Made by a program: the position numbers and the translations under genes | The notes under the pieces: generated by a model | Told to the model about the DNA's origin: nothing | The model's database searches: none | Seen by the model: only the letters and a program-made list of their open reading frames with translations | In this document: positions 42,824 to 51,459 of the stretch, piece by piece | How positions within the stretch are numbered: the stretch's first letter is position 1 | Layout of the letters: each line of letters starts with the position of its first letter | Assembly (NCBI RefSeq): GCF_014651055.1 | Contig: NZ_BMWD01000004.1 | Coordinates: 154,001 to 218,000, forward strand | DNA: 64,000 nucleotides | From: Streptomyces fructofermentans | GTDB taxonomy: Bacteria > Actinomycetota > Actinomycetes > Streptomycetales > Streptomycetaceae | Reading direction: 5' to 3'

Positions 42824-44461
42824 CTAGGAGGGCCTCGCCATCGCCTTCACGAAGGCCCGTTCCACGTCCGCGGCGGAGAGGACTCCGTAGATCTCCCCGG
42901 AGTCCTCGACGACGAGGTACTCGGTCGCGGGGGTCGCCCTCAGGGTGTCGAGGAGGTCCTCGCCGGCGAGGTCGGCGGAGACGCGCATGCCGTCGGTCAG
43001 GTCCTGGGCGAGTCCGCTGACGGCCACCCAGGGGCGGCGGTGCTCGGGTACGCCGACGATGGCGGCCTCGCGGACCAGGGAGAGGGGTTCGCCCTCGCCG
43101 TCGACGACGACCAGGGCGCGGGCGCCGGCGTCGTTGGCGCGGCGGAGCGCCTCGGAGAGCGGGGTGTGGGTCTCCACGGGGACCGCGCGGCGGGTCAGGG
43201 CGCGGGCCTGGAGCTCGGGCAGGTGCTCGCGCAGGCGGGCCATGCGCAGGCTGTTCCCGGCGCCCGTCCAGATGATGGCGGCGAGGATCGCGGCGAGCAG
43301 GGCGTCCAGGACGGTGTCCATGCCGCCGAAGTCGTCGGCGTCGGCGCCGAGTGCCCCGGAGTGGGTGAGCAGGGGAAGTCCGACCAGGACCGAGATGGCG
43401 AGCGCCCGGCCGACCCAGGCGGCGGCGATCGTGCCGCTCATGGGCTTGCCGGTGATCTTCCAGACGACGGCCCGGAGCATGCGGCCGCCGTCGAGGGGCA
43501 GGCCGGGCAGGAGGTTGAAGGCGGCGACGATCAGGTTGGAGATCATCAGTCCGGCCAGCAGGACGCCGGGGACGGTGCCGGGTTCGACGGCGAGCAGCGC
43601 GAGGTAGAAGAGGCCCGCGAGGATCAGCGAGAGGAGGGGGCCGACGAAGGCGAGGACGAACTCGCGCCCCGGGGTCTCGGACTCCTTCTCGATCTCGGAG
43701 ACGCCGCCGAAGAACTGGAGCTGGATGCGGCGTACGGGCAGTTTGAAGCGCAGCGCGGCGACGGTGTGGGCGAGCTCGTGGACGAGCACGGAGGCGTAGA
43801 AGGCCACCGCGAAGAAGAGCGAGACGAGGTAGCGGGCCATGCCGAGTTCGGGCAGGACGCGGTCGAGCTGTCCGCCGAACACCCAGGTGATGAGCGCGGC
43901 GACGAGGAACCAGCTGGGTGCCACGTAGACGGGCACGCCGAAGGGGCGGCCCATGAGCAGGCCGCCGCCGGGTTCCTTGGCGCGCTTCGGGGAGCGGCCC
44001 TTCCCGCGGCGGTTGCCGGGTCCGGTGGGCGGGGTGTGCGCCTCGGACCGGTGGGCGTGGTGCTGCGGGGGTGCGGCGGGGTCGTGGCCGGGGGCCGGCG
44101 GATTCCCGCCCGGGTCGATGTCCGGCGCGGTCGGCGCCGGCGGCGCGGTCGGCGCGGGCGGCGTGGTGGGCACGGACGGCGTGGTGGGCACGGACGGCGG
44201 GTGGGTGCCGGACCCCGCCTCCGGGGTGCCGTGGGCCGGGGGCGCGCTCGGGGCGGGACCGCCGGGTGCCGTCGCCCCGGGCCGGTCGGGCCGGTCCGGG
44301 TCGGCGGGAGGTCCTTCGCCGGGCTGAGGTCCCTCGCCGGGCCGGGGCCGGGCGGCGGCGTCCGGATTCTCGACGAGGCCGGGTCGCGGCGGAGCCGCGC
44401 GGTGCCCGTCCGTCTCCTCCGTGCCGGATCGCGGCTGCCCGCTACCGCCGCTCTCGTCCAC
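42824..44461 (-). CDS. M50 (site-2-protease-like) membrane metalloprotease with CBS domains
   Basis: This 545-residue intramembrane zinc protease has an unusual N-terminal cytoplasmic region of about 170 residues, Pro/Gly/Ala-rich with a repeated PTTPSVPTTPPAPTAPPAPTAP. The membrane core follows (GRPFGVPVYVAPSWFLVAALITWVFGG), with the zinc motif HELAH at residues 228-232 and the third ligand in NLLPGLPLDGGRML. Two CBS domains complete the protein (about 400-545), as in Rip3-type proteases. GTG 44461 is chosen because GAGGGGAC lies six bases upstream. Substrates, probably anti-sigma factors or membrane proteins, are unknown. It precedes trmI on the same strand. Confidence 0.9.
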   Translation of the reverse strand: MDESGGSGQPRSGTEETDGHRAAPPRPGLVENPDAAARPRPGEGPQPGEGPPADPDRPDRPGATAPGGPAPSAPPAHGTPEAGSGTHPPSVPTTPSVPTTPPAPTAPPAPTAPDIDPGGNPPAPGHDPAAPPQHHAHRSEAHTPPTGPGNRRGKGRSPKRAKEPGGGLLMGRPFGVPVYVAPSWFLVAALITWVFGGQLDRVLPELGMARYLVSLFFAVAFYASVLVHELAHTVAALRFKLPVRRIQLQFFGGVSEIEKESETPGREFVLAFVGPLLSLILAGLFYLALLAVEPGTVPGVLLAGLMISNLIVAAFNLLPGLPLDGGRMLRAVVWKITGKPMSGTIAAAWVGRALAISVLVGLPLLTHSGALGADADDFGGMDTVLDALLAAILAAIIWTGAGNSLRMARLREHLPELQARALTRRAVPVETHTPLSEALRRANDAGARALVVVDGEGEPLSLVREAAIVGVPEHRRPWVAVSGLAQDLTDGMRVSADLAGEDLLDTLRATPATEYLVVEDSGEIYGVLSAADVERAFVKAMARPS

Positions 44462-44643
44462 GATGTCCCCTCGTTCGACGCGTTTCCCGCTCGCGATCAT
44501 GCACGGCGAGAGGTTCTGTCGTCGATGGTATGCGTCCGTCGCGGCGTGTTCGGCCCCGGCACCCCCTCCGTCTCCTGCCGCGGCCGCGGCAGGCGGATCA
44601 CCGTGTGTCGCGTTGTCAGTGGCGGCCCGTAAGGTCTGTCGTC

Positions 44644-45645
44644 ATGGAGACGAGTACCGACGGCGTCGCGCGGACGGGTTCCGGAGCGGAGGCGGGCGCC
44701 CCCGCGGCCGGGGCCTCCGCCGTGGTGGGCGGGAGCACCGGCGAGGTCGTGGCCGCGGCCGTGCCGGAGGGCCGCGCCACGCGCCCGGCCCCTCCGAACT
44801 CGTTGTCGCCCTCGCGCGCCGGGGACTTCATGCAGTGCCCCCTGCTGTACCGGTTCCGCGTGATCGACAAGCTGCCCGAGAAGCCCAGCGAGGCGGCCAC
44901 CCGCGGGACGCTCGTGCACGCGGTGCTGGAGCGGCTCTTCGACGCCCCGGCGACCGAGCGGACCGCGCCGCGCGCCGCGTCGCTGATCCCCGGTCAGTGG
45001 GACCGGCTGCGCGAGGCGAGGCCCGAGCTGTCGGAGCTGTTCGCGGACGAGGACGAGAAGGCCGCGGGCGAGCGGCTGGCCCGCTGGCTCGGCGAGGCCG
45101 AGCGGCTGGTGGAGCGCTGGTTCACCCTGGAGGACCCGACCCGGCTCGAACCGGCCGAGCGCGAGCTGTTCGTGGAGGCCCGGCTCGACTCGGGCCTGAC
45201 GCTGCGCGGCATCATCGACCGCGTGGACGTGGCGCCGACGGGCGAGGTGCGGATCGTCGACTACAAGACGGGCAAGGCCCCGCGTCCCGAGTACGCGGAG
45301 GGCGCGCTGTTCCAGATGAAGTTCTACGCCCTTGTCGTGTGGCGGCTGAAGCAGGTGATCCCGCGCCGCCTCCAGCTCGTCTACCTGGGCAGTGGTGACG
45401 TGCTGACCTACGACCCGGTGCGGGACGACCTGGAGCGGGTGGAGCGCAAGCTGCTGGCGCTGTGGGAGGCGATCCGGCTGGCCACGGAGTCCGGTGACTG
45501 GCGACCGCGGCGCACGAAGCTCTGCGGCTGGTGCGACCACCAGGCCGTGTGTCCTGAATTCGGCGGTACTCCCCCGCCGTATCCGCTCCAGGTGAGGCCG
45601 CCCGAGTCGGGTGCCGCCGCGCAGGGCAGAATGGGGCCGGACTAG
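44644..45645 (+). CDS. RecB-family PD-(D/E)XK nuclease with iron-sulfur cysteines
   Basis: This 333-residue nuclease is of the RecB/Cas4/AddB C-terminal type. After about 50 Ala/Gly-rich residues come LSPSRAGDFMQCPLLYRFR (Cys65), GTLVHAVLERLF, and the catalytic LRGIIDRVDVAPTGEVRIVDYKTGKAP with Asp and Glu/Lys in PD-(D/E)XK order. Three cysteines close the protein (CGWCDHQAVC, 294, 297 and 303); with Cys65 they would hold a 4Fe-4S cluster. No helicase domain is attached. TAAGGT ends nine bases before the ATG, so it is probably leaderless. The response regulator follows 14 bases later. No cas genes are nearby, so a DNA-repair role is more likely than CRISPR adaptation. Confidence 0.88.
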   Translation: METSTDGVARTGSGAEAGAPAAGASAVVGGSTGEVVAAAVPEGRATRPAPPNSLSPSRAGDFMQCPLLYRFRVIDKLPEKPSEAATRGTLVHAVLERLFDAPATERTAPRAASLIPGQWDRLREARPELSELFADEDEKAAGERLARWLGEAERLVERWFTLEDPTRLEPAERELFVEARLDSGLTLRGIIDRVDVAPTGEVRIVDYKTGKAPRPEYAEGALFQMKFYALVVWRLKQVIPRRLQLVYLGSGDVLTYDPVRDDLERVERKLLALWEAIRLATESGDWRPRRTKLCGWCDHQAVCPEFGGTPPPYPLQVRPPESGAAAQGRMGPD

Positions 45646-45659
45646 CGAAGGAGACTTAC

Positions 45660-46331
45660 GTGGCCATCCGTGTCCTACTGGTCGACGACCAGCCGCTGCT
45701 GCGCACCGGCTTCCGCATGATTCTGGAGGCGGAGCAGGACATCGCGGTCGTCGGTGAGGCCGGTGACGGTCTCCAGGCGCTCGACCAGGTGCGGGCCCTG
45801 CAGCCCGATGTGGTTCTGATGGACATCCGGATGCCGCGGATGGACGGGGTCGAGGCGACCCGTCAGATCACCGGCCCCGGCCGGGACGGTCCGGCGAAGG
45901 TGCTGGTGCTCACGACGTTCGACCTCGACGAGTACGTGGTCGAGGCGCTGCGCGCCGGTGCCAGCGGCTTCCTTCTGAAGGACGCTCCGGCCAATGAACT
46001 GGTGCAGGCCATCCGTGTGGTGGCCGCCGGCGAGGCGATGCTCGCGCCGAGCATCACACGACGGCTGCTCGACAAGTACGCGACGCATCTGCCGTCGGGC
46101 GACGAGCCGGTGCCCGACACCCTGCACACGCTCACCGACCGCGAGGTCGAGGTGCTGAAGCTGGTGGCCCGGGGCCTGTCGAACGCGGAGATCGCGGCGG
46201 ACCTGTTCGTCAGCGAGACGACGGTCAAGACGCATGTGGGACATGTGCTCACGAAGCTCGGTCTGCGCGACCGGGTGCAGGCCGCGGTGTACGCGTACGA
46301 GAGCGGTCTGGTGCGTCCCGGCGCCCAGTGA
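45660..46331 (+). CDS. NarL/LuxR-family response regulator
   Basis: This 223-residue protein has a receiver domain (IRVLLVDDQPLLRTGFRMILE, phospho-acceptor Asp55 in VVLMDIRMPRMDG, FLLKDAP lysine). A C-terminal LuxR HTH follows (LTDREVEVLKLVARGLSNAEIAADLFVSETTVKTHVGHVLTKLGLRDRVQAAVYAYESGLV). AAGGAG precedes GTG 45660. It is an orphan here: no histidine kinase gene is adjacent, and it is linked only to the RecB-like nuclease gene 14 bases upstream. Confidence 0.93.
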   Translation: MAIRVLLVDDQPLLRTGFRMILEAEQDIAVVGEAGDGLQALDQVRALQPDVVLMDIRMPRMDGVEATRQITGPGRDGPAKVLVLTTFDLDEYVVEALRAGASGFLLKDAPANELVQAIRVVAAGEAMLAPSITRRLLDKYATHLPSGDEPVPDTLHTLTDREVEVLKLVARGLSNAEIAADLFVSETTVKTHVGHVLTKLGLRDRVQAAVYAYESGLVRPGAQ

Positions 46332-46460
46332 CCGACCGTCCCTGCGCCCGGTGACCGTCCCGGCGCCCGCCGGAGTCCGGTCCGGCCAGGGGCACGTACG
46401 GCCCCGGGCGGCGGACGACCGGGCGGGGCAGCTGTCCGGGCCCACGACGGAGAAACGGAA

Positions 46461-46495
46461 ACGGCCGCCTCCCCTCTCGCGAGGGGGGCGGCCGT
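46461..46495. terminator. Bidirectional terminator between response regulator and binding protein
   Basis: ACGGCCGCCTCCCCTC pairs with GAGGGGGGCGGCCGT over 15 bases with one bulged T and the tetraloop TCGC. It lies between two convergent genes. Confidence 0.8.
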
Positions 46496-46514
46496 CTCTC
46501 GTGGCTGCGGGTGC

Positions 46515-48098
46515 TCAGTCCTTGCTGATCTCCCAGAAGCGGAACACGGTCGACGCGTCGAGGCAGTTCTCCAGGCCGTACACGTTGCCGCGGACGACGG
46601 CGTACTGCTTGGCCTGCCAGACCGGGATGATCGGGACCTGGTCGGCGACGATGTCCTGGAGCTCGCCGAACTGGTCGTCGGTCGTGCCGCGGTCGCTGAC
46701 CGCCGCGGTCCGGGGGATGATCCGCCCGGTGATCGTGCTGTTGGTGTAGTTGTTGCCCAGCACGTTGCCCTTGCCGAAGAACGGGGCCGTGAAGTTGTCG
46801 GGGTCCGGGTAGTCCGGCACCCAGCCCTTCACGTACACGCCGTACTCGCCCGCCTCGATGTCCTTCTCGTACTTGTCGTACGGGACGGACTTCACGGTGG
46901 CGTCGAACAGGCCGCTCGCGTTGAGCTGCTCGGCGATCGCCTTGAACTCCCGGTCGGTGGACGGACCGTAACGGGTCGGCGTCGACCACAGGGTGAGCTT
47001 CACCTTGTCGGTGATGCCGTCGGCGCGCAGCGCGGCCGCCGCCTTGGCGCGCGAGGGACGGCCGCCGTAGGTGTCGAAGAAGGCGGTGTTGTGGCCCGTG
47101 ATGCCCGCCGGGATGATCGAGTACAGCGGGGTCGCCGTGTTCTCGTACACCTCGTCGATGAGGGCGTCGCGGTCGAGCAGGTGGGCGATTGCCTTGCGGA
47201 CACCGCTCCTGCCGGTCACCGGGTCGTTCATGTTGAAGACGAGGTGGTGGACCTCGGCGCTGGTGCCCTCGACGACGTCGATGTCCTCGCCGCCGGTGGC
47301 GTCCGCCTCGATCTCCGCGATGTCCTCGGCGGCGAGACCTCGGTAGGCGGCGTCGACCTGGTTGCCGAGGATCGCCTTGCGCAGGCCGTCCTGGTCCCCG
47401 TGGAAGAACCGGAGGGTCACACCGGAGTTCTGGGTCTCGGCGGTGCCCTTGTAGTTCTCGTTGACCGAGAAGACGGCCTTGTCCTTGTCGAAGGAGTCCA
47501 GCTTGTACGGGCCGGAGCCGACGGCGCCGCCGTCCTTGCGCAGCCCCTCGTCGGAGTACTCCCGCTCGCTCACGATGGAACCGGCGCCGGAGGCGATCTT
47601 GCTGGGGAAGGTGGCGTCGGAGACCTTGAGCCTGAAGACGACCTTGCGCGCGCTCGGCGTCTGCACCTTGTCCAGCATGGGGAACATGATGGCGGGACCG
47701 GCGTCGTCGTCGATCTTCATCATGCGGTCGAAGGAGAACTTGACGTCCTTCGAGGTGAGCGGGTCACCGTTGCTGAACTTCAGGTCCTTGCGCAGGGTGC
47801 ACTCGTACACCCTGGCCTCGGTGTCCGTGAAGGAGCACTCCTCGGCGGCCTCCGGCTCCGGCTCGGTCCCGCCCTTGGGGAAGCTGAGCAGGGACTGGAA
47901 GACGTTGTTGAACAGAAGCCACGAGCCCGGGTCGTAACCCGAGGCCGGGTCGGTCGCCAGGACGTCGTCGGTCATCCCGATGACGACGGAGGAGTCGTCG
48001 GTGCCGGGAACACCGTTCTCGGTGCCGCAGCCGGACAGCAGGCCGACGGCCAGCCCCGCCACAACGGGCAGGGCCGGCCACTTGGTACACATGTTCAC
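46515..48098 (-). CDS. Peptide-type ABC transporter substrate-binding lipoprotein 1
   Basis: This 527-residue SBP_bac_5 family lipoprotein has a signal ending in LAVGLLSGC (lipobox LSGC) and the family hallmarks YDPGSWLLFNNVFQSLLSFPKGG, LRKDLKFSNGDPLTSKDVKFSFDR, VGSGPYKLDSF and FNMNDPVTGRSGVRKAIAHLLDRDALI. It should capture oligopeptides or similar solutes outside the cell. The start is GTG 48098 or ATG 48092; neither has a clear ribosome-binding site, and the 27 codons further upstream are not signal-like. It follows a paralogous gene at 49753, and no permease or ATPase gene is nearby. Confidence 0.9.
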   Translation of the reverse strand: MNMCTKWPALPVVAGLAVGLLSGCGTENGVPGTDDSSVVIGMTDDVLATDPASGYDPGSWLLFNNVFQSLLSFPKGGTEPEPEAAEECSFTDTEARVYECTLRKDLKFSNGDPLTSKDVKFSFDRMMKIDDDAGPAIMFPMLDKVQTPSARKVVFRLKVSDATFPSKIASGAGSIVSEREYSDEGLRKDGGAVGSGPYKLDSFDKDKAVFSVNENYKGTAETQNSGVTLRFFHGDQDGLRKAILGNQVDAAYRGLAAEDIAEIEADATGGEDIDVVEGTSAEVHHLVFNMNDPVTGRSGVRKAIAHLLDRDALIDEVYENTATPLYSIIPAGITGHNTAFFDTYGGRPSRAKAAAALRADGITDKVKLTLWSTPTRYGPSTDREFKAIAEQLNASGLFDATVKSVPYDKYEKDIEAGEYGVYVKGWVPDYPDPDNFTAPFFGKGNVLGNNYTNSTITGRIIPRTAAVSDRGTTDDQFGELQDIVADQVPIIPVWQAKQYAVVRGNVYGLENCLDASTVFRFWEISKD

Positions 48099-48148
48099 GA
48101 GGTAGTGCCCAGTCGTAGATCTTGAGTGCGTGGATCGGTCAGCGGCTG

Positions 48149-49753
48149 TCAGCCGCTGACGCCCCGGCCGAGCTCCCACAGCTGGAGCGTCGCGGAGGAG
48201 TTGAGCGCGTACTCGGCGCCGGTGATGTGGTCACGGGCGGCGATGTACTGCTTGCCCTGCCACAGCGGAAGGATCGGGACGTCCTCGGCGACGATGCTCT
48301 GGATCTCCTCGATGCTCTTCGAGGCGGTGAGGCGGTCGGCCTCGCGGCGGGACTGCGGGATGAGGTTGCTGCGGATCTTGCTGTTCGCGTAAGGCGAGCC
48401 GAGCGTGTTGTCCTTGTCGAGGAACGGCGCGAGGTAGTTGTCGGCGTCGGGGAAGTCGGGGAACCAACCCATGCCGTAGACCTCGTAGTCGCCCTTCTGC
48501 TCGTTGGGGCGGAAGGTCGCCCACTTCTCGCCCTTGATGTCGACCTTGAACAGGCCGGAGTCGTTGAGCTGCTCCTTGAGCATCTCGAACTCCTCCTTGG
48601 TGGCCGGGCCGTAGTGGTCGTTCGTGTACTGCAGCGTCAGCTTGACCGGCGTGGTGACGGCCGCCTCGGTCAGCAGGTCCTCGGCCTTGGAGACGTCCGG
48701 GTCGCCGTACTTGTTGAAGAACGAGTTGGCGTGGCCGGTGACCGTGGCGGGGACCAGGGAGTACAGCGGGTCGGCGCCGGAGCCGTACACCTTGGCGGTG
48801 AGCTCGCTGCGGTTGATGACCTGGGCCATCGCCTGGCGGACCGCCTTGGTCTTCACCGACGGGTCGTTGGTGTTGAAGGCGAGGTAGCGGATCTCGAGGC
48901 CGGGCTGCTCGATCAGGTCGATGTCGGTGCCGCTGTCGTCCTGCAGCTTCTTGATCTGGCTGGGGGACATCGTGCGGGTCATCATGTCGATGTCGCCCTC
49001 TTCGAGAGCGGCGCCCATGTCCTCGGCGCTGTCGAAGGAGCGCAGTTCGACCTTGTCGTTCTTCACCTCGGAAGTGCCCTTGTAATTGGGGTTCTTGGTG
49101 AAGACGGCCTTGACAACCTTGTCGTCCTTGACCTCGGTCTTCAGCGTGTACGGGCCGGAGCCGGTCACGTCGAAGCCGTCGCGGAGCTTGTCCTTCGGGT
49201 AGTCGTCCGGGTCGATGATGGCCGCGACCGGGGTGGACAGCTTGAAGGGGAACGTCGCGTCGGCGGTGTTGAGGTGGAAGATCACCTCTCGGTCGCCCTT
49301 GGTCTCGACGGTGTCGATCGTGGACAGCAGGGCGAAGACGCCGCTGTCGGACTCGATCTTCAGCGCGCGCTCGATGGAGTACTTGACGTCCTCCGCCGTG
49401 ATGCGGTCGCCGTTCGCGAACTTGAGGTCCTCGCGCAGCGTGCACGCGTACCGCTCGTTGCCGGAGTCGGAGAAGCCGCACTCCTCGGCCGCCTCGGGCG
49501 CCGGGTCGCCGCCGCCGTTGGGCATGACCATCAGGGTCTGCACGGTCTGGCGCAGGATGTTCCAGGTGCCGACGTCGTACGCGTACGCGGGATCCAGGGG
49601 CGCCGGAGCCTCCTTGGAGGCGGTGAACCCGTCGGTGGTACCGACGATAATGGCGTCGCCGCTCTTGCCCTCGCCCTCGGAACCGCCGCAAGCGACGAGA
49701 ACCGGAGCAAGCAGACCGATCACGGCCGGCAGCACCAAAGTCTTACGGTTCAT
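48149..49753 (-). CDS. Peptide-type ABC transporter substrate-binding lipoprotein 2
   Basis: This 534-residue SBP_bac_5 family lipoprotein has a clear signal MNRKTLVLPAVIGLLAPVLVACGG (lipobox LVAC). Family blocks are YDVGTWNILRQTVQTLMVMPNGGG, LREDLKFANGDRITAEDVKYSIERAL, VTGSGPYTLKTEV and FNTNDPSVKTKAVRQAMAQVINRSEL. It is a close paralogue of the downstream gene, so a tandem duplication is likely. ATG 49753 is taken as start. A 434-base upstream gap holds GC-rich hairpins and its promoter. It must rely on permeases encoded elsewhere. Confidence 0.92.
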   Translation of the reverse strand: MNRKTLVLPAVIGLLAPVLVACGGSEGEGKSGDAIIVGTTDGFTASKEAPAPLDPAYAYDVGTWNILRQTVQTLMVMPNGGGDPAPEAAEECGFSDSGNERYACTLREDLKFANGDRITAEDVKYSIERALKIESDSGVFALLSTIDTVETKGDREVIFHLNTADATFPFKLSTPVAAIIDPDDYPKDKLRDGFDVTGSGPYTLKTEVKDDKVVKAVFTKNPNYKGTSEVKNDKVELRSFDSAEDMGAALEEGDIDMMTRTMSPSQIKKLQDDSGTDIDLIEQPGLEIRYLAFNTNDPSVKTKAVRQAMAQVINRSELTAKVYGSGADPLYSLVPATVTGHANSFFNKYGDPDVSKAEDLLTEAAVTTPVKLTLQYTNDHYGPATKEEFEMLKEQLNDSGLFKVDIKGEKWATFRPNEQKGDYEVYGMGWFPDFPDADNYLAPFLDKDNTLGSPYANSKIRSNLIPQSRREADRLTASKSIEEIQSIVAEDVPILPLWQGKQYIAARDHITGAEYALNSSATLQLWELGRGVSG

Positions 49754-50187
49754 CCTCGAAGTTCTCCAGAGCTGTCGATCCCGCGATCCCGGCAAGCCGG
49801 GGTGTTGCGGACGGGTCACGGGGGTTACGGCGATGTTCTCGCGCTGACATTAGTCCGCCTCCGCAGGACCGTTCGCAGCGGCCGGAGTCGACTTCCCATC
49901 ACGCTGCGAAACCGGCTGCGGACGCACCGAAAAACCGACAGCGGAAGGATTAGTGCAGCTTTCCACCAATCAGGACACAAGGGCACGTCGGACACCCCCG
50001 GAAGGGGGTCCGATACACAGGGTGCCCACCCTGTCGACCCCCTGTGGAGTGGCGAAGCTCACACTCTCAACGAGGTTGGGGTGCACGGCAATTCGGCCAT
50101 CCGCCCGCCGGCGGGGGCGATCGAATTACACCGGTGTCGGAGCCACGTAGTTCTTTTCGTATTCCGCCGTGCACCCTGGGTGAACGA
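49754..50187. other. Intergenic region with hairpins between HAD gene and binding protein 2
   Basis: The gap contains ACAGGGT-N4-ACCCTGT (50017-50034) and just before it a GC-rich hairpin with one bulge (about 49989-50012, around CCCCCGGAAGGGGG). These could end the HAD transcript. The rest, rather AT-rich near 49930-49985, probably carries the promoter of the binding-protein genes. No gene is seen. Confidence 0.5.
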
Positions 50188-50889
50188 TTAGCGATTTTCC
50201 GTCATCAGGCCACGGAGAAAAGACAGGTCGACCTGTTCGAGCGAGGGCACCACGGTGCGACGGAAGGCCGGGGCGATCGGGGCCACGGAGGGTACGGCGA
50301 CCACGTGGCACCCCGCGGCCTCGGCGGCCGCCACGCCCGTCGCGGTGTCCTCGATGACCGCGCACCTTGCCGGGTCGGCGCCGAGGCCCGCCGCCGCCAG
50401 GAGGTAGGGGTCGGGGTACGGCTTGGTGCGCTCGACCTCGTCGCCCGCGACGGTCAGGGCGAAGTTCTGCGGGCCGAGCGAGGTCAGCACGCGGTCGATG
50501 ATCCGCCGGTGCGAGGCGGAGACGAGGGCCGTGGGCACCCCGTGCGCCGCCAACTCGGCGAGGAGTCTCGCGGCGCCGGGCATCAGCGGCAGGGTTCGGG
50601 CGATCCGGTCCTCGAAGCCGTCGTTGAGCAGCACCGTGAGCTCGGCCAGGGTGATGGACGCGCCGGTCGCCTCGATGAGGAAGCCCGCGCTGCGGGTCAT
50701 CGGACCGCCCACGACCACGTCGCGCCAGGAGTCGTCGAGGAGGTGGCCGAGCCTGCCGAACACCTCGACCTCGGCGTCCCACCAGAAGCCCTCGGTGTCC
50801 ACGAGAGTGCCGTCCATGTCGAGAAGCACGGCCTGCAGGGCGGAGCCTTCGGCCGTGCGGGTACCGACTGAGGGGACCGTACTGGTCAT
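50188..50889 (-). CDS. HAD-superfamily hydrolase (beta-phosphoglucomutase-like)
   Basis: This 233-residue haloacid-dehalogenase-type phosphatase or phosphomutase has motif I VLLDMDGTLVDTE (nucleophile first Asp), motif II VSASHRR, motif III lysine in ERTKPYPDPYLLAA and motif IV VIEDTATGVAAAEAAGC. The helical cap after motif I is of subclass I, as in beta-phosphoglucomutase and phosphoglycolate phosphatase. It starts at ATG 50889, downstream of metH on the same strand but after a terminator and a 570-base gap. The substrate is unknown. Confidence 0.9.
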   Translation of the reverse strand: MTSTVPSVGTRTAEGSALQAVLLDMDGTLVDTEGFWWDAEVEVFGRLGHLLDDSWRDVVVGGPMTRSAGFLIEATGASITLAELTVLLNDGFEDRIARTLPLMPGAARLLAELAAHGVPTALVSASHRRIIDRVLTSLGPQNFALTVAGDEVERTKPYPDPYLLAAAGLGADPARCAVIEDTATGVAAAEAAGCHVVAVPSVAPIAPAFRRTVVPSLEQVDLSFLRGLMTENR

Positions 50890-51415
50890 CCGGGCACACC
50901 TCCGTGAGGGACGAGAAGGCCGGTTCCCGCCAGGGAACCGGCCTGCTGTGGACCGACCAGTGTACGACGCCGTGGCGGGAAGTGCGCTCCGGAGACGTCG
51001 GGGCGGCCGGGGCCGGCGGGGCGGAAGGCACGGGGGCAGTGCTGCCTGACGCCCTCGCGGGACCGTGGCCGGGCCGGGGAGCGTCCCCGGGCGGACCCGT
51101 GGACGGCCCGGGGCCGATGTGCGGCGGGCCGCCCCCGCGAGGCGGTCCCGCGAGGCCCGGAGGGGCTGGGCACCACGAGGCCCGCAAGGGCTGGGGCGCC
51201 CGTCCGGGCCGGTGCGCGGGGGCCTGGACCGCCGGCCCAGGAGGGGCGCGACCCCCGGGGCGTGTCCGGCCGCCTGCGGGGTCCTGCGGTGACTGCGAGG
51301 GGTTCCGGGCGCCCGGCGTGCCCGCAGGGGCCGCGCAGGTCATCCCGGGGTCGGTGCCGGACCGGGATGCCCGCAAGGGCGGGCAGGCTCACCGGGCGGT
51401 CGCGGGGCGGGCACG
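50890..51415. other. Long GC-rich gap between metH and the HAD gene
   Basis: This gap of more than 500 bases has no protein-like frame. Short blocks such as GAGGCCCG(G/C)A(G/A)GGGCTGGG recur at about 51157 and 51178, and CCCGCAAGGGC(T/G)GGG occurs again near 51370. An untranslated leader or simple drift is as much as can be said. Confidence 0.4.
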
Positions 51416-51449
51416 CGCCTCCCCCGCACCCGGGGGCGCGGGGGAGGCG
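51416..51449 (-). terminator. Terminator of metH
   Basis: CGCCTCCCCCGC and GCGGGGGAGGCG form a perfect 12-bp stem with a 10-nt loop, 10 bases past the metH stop on the minus strand. Confidence 0.8.
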
Positions 51450-51459
51450 GCGGGCGGCC

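Noticed and set aside
44644..45645. Cas4 of a CRISPR system
   Set aside because: No repeat array and no other cas gene in the window; stand-alone RecB-like nucleases of this type are common in actinobacteria.
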